DNA of 64,000 bases from Verrucomicrobiota bacterium. Its GTDB lineage: Bacteria > Verrucomicrobiota > Verrucomicrobiia > Limisphaerales > Pedosphaeraceae. Positions 61,731-64,000 of the stretch are shown piece after piece. Within the stretch, counting starts at the first letter, position 1, and every line of letters begins with the position of its first letter. Both the position numbers and the translations under genes were made by a program. The stretch is taken from NCBI GenBank assembly GCA_021325145.1, contig JAJPHR010000061.1, forward strand, positions 1-64,000, given 5' to 3'. The notes under the pieces were generated by a model. That model did not search any database and was not told where the DNA came from. It saw nothing but the letters and a program-made list of their open reading frames with translations.

Positions 61731-64000
61731 CTACTTCACTACTGTCAGAACGGTTTTTTGGAGATCAGTGTCACGCGAGGAGCTGCCGACCATGATTTCA
61801 AATTCACCTGGTTCCACCAGGTATTTCATGTTCACGTCGTAAAACGCCAGCGACTCCGGCGTGATGTCGAGCGCTACCATTCGTGTTTCGCCTGGTTTGA
61901 GCGTGACCTTGACGAAGCCCTTCAGTTCCTTGACTGGCCGTGTAACGGAACTCACCCGGTCGCGAATGTAAAGTTGCACGACTTCCGTGCCGGTCCGCCT
62001 GCCCGTGTTCGTCACTTCAACCAAGGCTCGCGTCGAACCGCCGCGGTGAATTTTTTGTTTGGTCAACCGCAGCCGTTTGAATGCATAGCTCGTGTAACTT
62101 AAACCGAACCCGAACGGATACAGCGGCGACACGTCATCAAATAAGTAGCCGCGCCGCGCGGACGGTTTGTGATTGTAAAATGCCGGCAAGTGTCCGGCGG
62201 AACGCGGGATGGTGATCGGCAGCTTGCCACTCGGATTGTAATCACCGAACAAGACATCCGCGACCGCCCGTCCCGTTTCCTGGCCCAAATACCAGCATTC
62301 AAAAATGACCGGGACATGCTGGCTCAGATAGTTGATCGAAAGCGGCCGCCCGTTGAACAGCAGGACGATCACGGGCTTGCCCGTCGCGAGCATCGCTTTG
62401 ACCAACTCTTCCTGCCGCCCCAGCAAGTCGAGGCTCGGGCGGTCCCCCAGATGAGTTCGAGACCACGCCTCGCGCGAGGTTTGTTCGTTGCCGCCAATGG
62501 CCAGTACGATCACATCCGCTTGTTGTGCGACCTGCACCGCTTCCTGGATTTGCCGGCGGTCCTCGTCCGGATCGCTAGGCGTTACCGGATCCTGGTTCCA
62601 GGAGCCGCCCGTGGTAATCTTACAACCTTCGGCATACGGCACGGTCACCCGGTCACCCACTTTCGAACGAATCCCATCCAGCACCGACGTGTAGTATTTG
62701 GGCCGCCCACTGTAACCACCGAGCAACTGGCGGTCTGCATTCGGTCCGATGACAGCGACTGACTTGATCCGGCGCGGATCGAGTGGCGCAATGCCGCCTT
62801 CATTCTTCAACAAGGTGATGGTTTCACGCGCGCCTTGCAGCGCGAGCTCACGGTTTGCCGGACAACCGACAAATTGCTCCGCCTCGGCCGGATCCACGTA
62901 AGGATCGTCAAAGAGGCCCAACTTGAATTTGTAATACAGCATCGGCGCGACCAGCTCGTCCAATTCCGATTCCGCCAGCGCGGCTTTGCGCACGAGTTCA
63001 ACGAGATGCAGGTAACAATCCGGTTCGGGTAATTCGATGTTCACGCCGGCCTTGACGGCGAGCAGCGCCGCCGCCTTTTTGTCCGCTGCCACGCGATGGC
63101 CGTGCGTATCGGGCCGGTCGCTTAGCTCCCAGATCGCGTAATAATCCGAAACCACAAAACCCTTGAAACCCCATTCCTTCCGCAGCACGTCACGCAGCAG
63201 CCATTCGCTGGCATGCGACGGCACGCCGTCAATTTCGTTGTACGACGCCATGACGCTCGCCACGCCGCCCTTTTGAACCGCCTCTTTGAACGGTTGCAAA
63301 AACACTTCCCGCAGCACGCGCATGGAAACTTCCGTCGGCGCGCAATTCATGCCGGCTTCCGGCTGGCCGTGCGCCGCAAAATGTTTGAGCGTGGCAAGAA
63401 CGCGTTTTTTGTCCTTGAACAAGCCGTCGCCCTGGAACCCTCGAACTGCCGCCAGACCGAGTTCCGTCACCAAGTAGGGGTCTTCGCCGTACGTCTCCTC
63501 CACGCGTCCCCAACGCGGGTCGCGCGCCACGTCCACCACGGGTGTCAGGGCCTGGTGTGTGCCACGCAGCCGCGCCTCCGCCGCAGTCATCGTATACAGA
63601 GCCTCGACCAACCCCGGGTTGAAGGTCGCCCCAAGCCCGATGGGTTGTGGAAAGCTCGTGCCATCAATCGCCGCCTGGCCATGAAGACATTCCTCGTGAA
63701 ACAGGACGGGAATTCCAAGCCGCGAATTTTCGAGAAAGAATTTTTGAATGCTGTTCGTCAACTCCGCCATGCCACGCGCATCCTTGCCTTTGCCGGCGTC
63801 GCTGGGGCGGCCGACCTGCCCCAAGCCGTGCCCTTTTTTGAAATGGGCCCGGGCTTTTTTCAAATCGAAATTTCCCTCGGCGTCCAGCAGCGTCTCGGCC
63901 TTCTTCTGCCAGACGCACATCATTTGCGCGGCTTTTTCTTCAAGCGTCATCCGGGCCAGCAGGTCTTTCACCCGGCGGGATGGGGAGTGGGAGGGACTTT
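61731..64000 (-). CDS. GH3 beta-xylosidase/beta-glucosidase, 5' end outside the window
   Basis: The frame is open to the window edge (upstream of the GTG at 63971 it reads SPSHSPSRR), so the start is missing. DLLARMTLEEKAAQM opens the domain; DVARDPRWGRVEETYGEDPYL, VLATLKHFAAHGQPEAG and the nucleophile region GFKGFVVSDYYAI follow. Then come the second alpha/beta domain (VIGPNADRQLLGGYSG) and a C-terminal fibronectin-like domain. The family covers xylosidases, glucosidases and arabinofuranosidases; neighbours favour xylo-oligosaccharides. First gene of the GH3-GPH-GH10 operon. Confidence 0.92.
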   Translation of the reverse strand, partial: SPSHSPSRRVKDLLARMTLEEKAAQMMCVWQKKAETLLDAEGNFDLKKARAHFKKGHGLGQVGRPSDAGKGKDARGMAELTNSIQKFFLENSRLGIPVLFHEECLHGQAAIDGTSFPQPIGLGATFNPGLVEALYTMTAAEARLRGTHQALTPVVDVARDPRWGRVEETYGEDPYLVTELGLAAVRGFQGDGLFKDKKRVLATLKHFAAHGQPEAGMNCAPTEVSMRVLREVFLQPFKEAVQKGGVASVMASYNEIDGVPSHASEWLLRDVLRKEWGFKGFVVSDYYAIWELSDRPDTHGHRVAADKKAAALLAVKAGVNIELPEPDCYLHLVELVRKAALAESELDELVAPMLYYKFKLGLFDDPYVDPAEAEQFVGCPANRELALQGARETITLLKNEGGIAPLDPRRIKSVAVIGPNADRQLLGGYSGRPKYYTSVLDGIRSKVGDRVTVPYAEGCKITTGGSWNQDPVTPSDPDEDRRQIQEAVQVAQQADVIVLAIGGNEQTSREAWSRTHLGDRPSLDLLGRQEELVKAMLATGKPVIVLLFNGRPLSINYLSQHVPVIFECWYLGQETGRAVADVLFGDYNPSGKLPITIPRSAGHLPAFYNHKPSARRGYLFDDVSPLYPFGFGLSYTSYAFKRLRLTKQKIHRGGSTRALVEVTNTGRRTGTEVVQLYIRDRVSSVTRPVKELKGFVKVTLKPGETRMVALDITPESLAFYDVNMKYLVEPGEFEIMVGSSSRDTDLQKTVLTVVK

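Noticed and set aside
1-64000. CRISPR arrays, insertion sequences, integrases or prophage genes
   Set aside because: No regularly spaced direct repeats and no transposase, integrase or phage motifs were seen on either strand.

Overview
The window is 64 kb of dense, GC-rich bacterial chromosome. The gene content points to the Verrucomicrobiota, most likely a Pedosphaera/Limisphaerales-like soil or freshwater polysaccharide degrader. This is an inference from a Minf_1886-family protein (a Planctomycete/Verrucomicrobial family), a DUF6600 protein, a prepilin-type 'GFTLIELL' pseudopilin, a DUF2723-TPR protein and a large set of secreted glycoside hydrolases. I saw no rRNA, tRNA, CRISPR array, phage or insertion sequence.

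Layout. 1-7847: tail of a DUF2723/TPR membrane protein, a 45-residue membrane peptide gene, a Minf_1886 gene, an M16 peptidase and two tandem FHA/Cys-rich/membrane paralogues. 7890-10055: a secreted PHP-like protein. 10113-16398: a cofactor and amino-acid block with a eukaryote-type HisA, ThiG, a heptose-7-phosphate kinase, PanB, MoaC, MogA/MoaB and a BioF-like enzyme, then a VOC protein. 16736-18583: DUF6600 protein. 18611-21523 (minus strand): RsbT, an RsbX-like phosphatase, a histidine kinase that starts with an RsbU_N-like domain, and a NarL-type regulator. 22011-24695: GH9. 24879-31408: exopolysaccharide genes in two convergent halves. 31800-35251: RlpA, pseudopilin, PrpC, PrpB. 35514-36041: an AT-rich SMI1/KNR4 (SUKH) gene. 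36223-38634: a beta-lactamase-like/NamZ fusion. 38655-43245: MgtE, GH95 fucosidase and a DapA remnant. 43285-51260: a trans-4-hydroxyproline catabolic cluster with a divergent PAS-AraC regulator. 51449-53638: RecD2. 53708-64000: GH35, GH36, and a GH10/GPH-transporter/GH3 xylan operon.

How the genes work together. The hydroxyproline cluster supplies every step from 4-hydroxyproline to 2-oxoglutarate: epimerase, three-subunit D-hydroxyproline dehydrogenase, deaminase and 2-oxoglutarate-semialdehyde dehydrogenase. GH3, the GPH symporter and GH10 form a xylan or xylo-oligosaccharide unit, with galactosidases next door. PrpB and PrpC are two steps of the methylcitrate cycle. The most interesting circuit is the Rsb block: a stressosome-type switch kinase (RsbT) appears wired to a two-component system instead of an RsbU phosphatase and sigma-B, with no RsbR or RsbS beside it.

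The gaps between genes carry several families of short imperfect palindromes, including one with perfect 30-bp arms. Some run into the 3' ends of genes and supply their last codons. They explain most long start extensions (hisA, thiG, the BioF-like gene, GH10).
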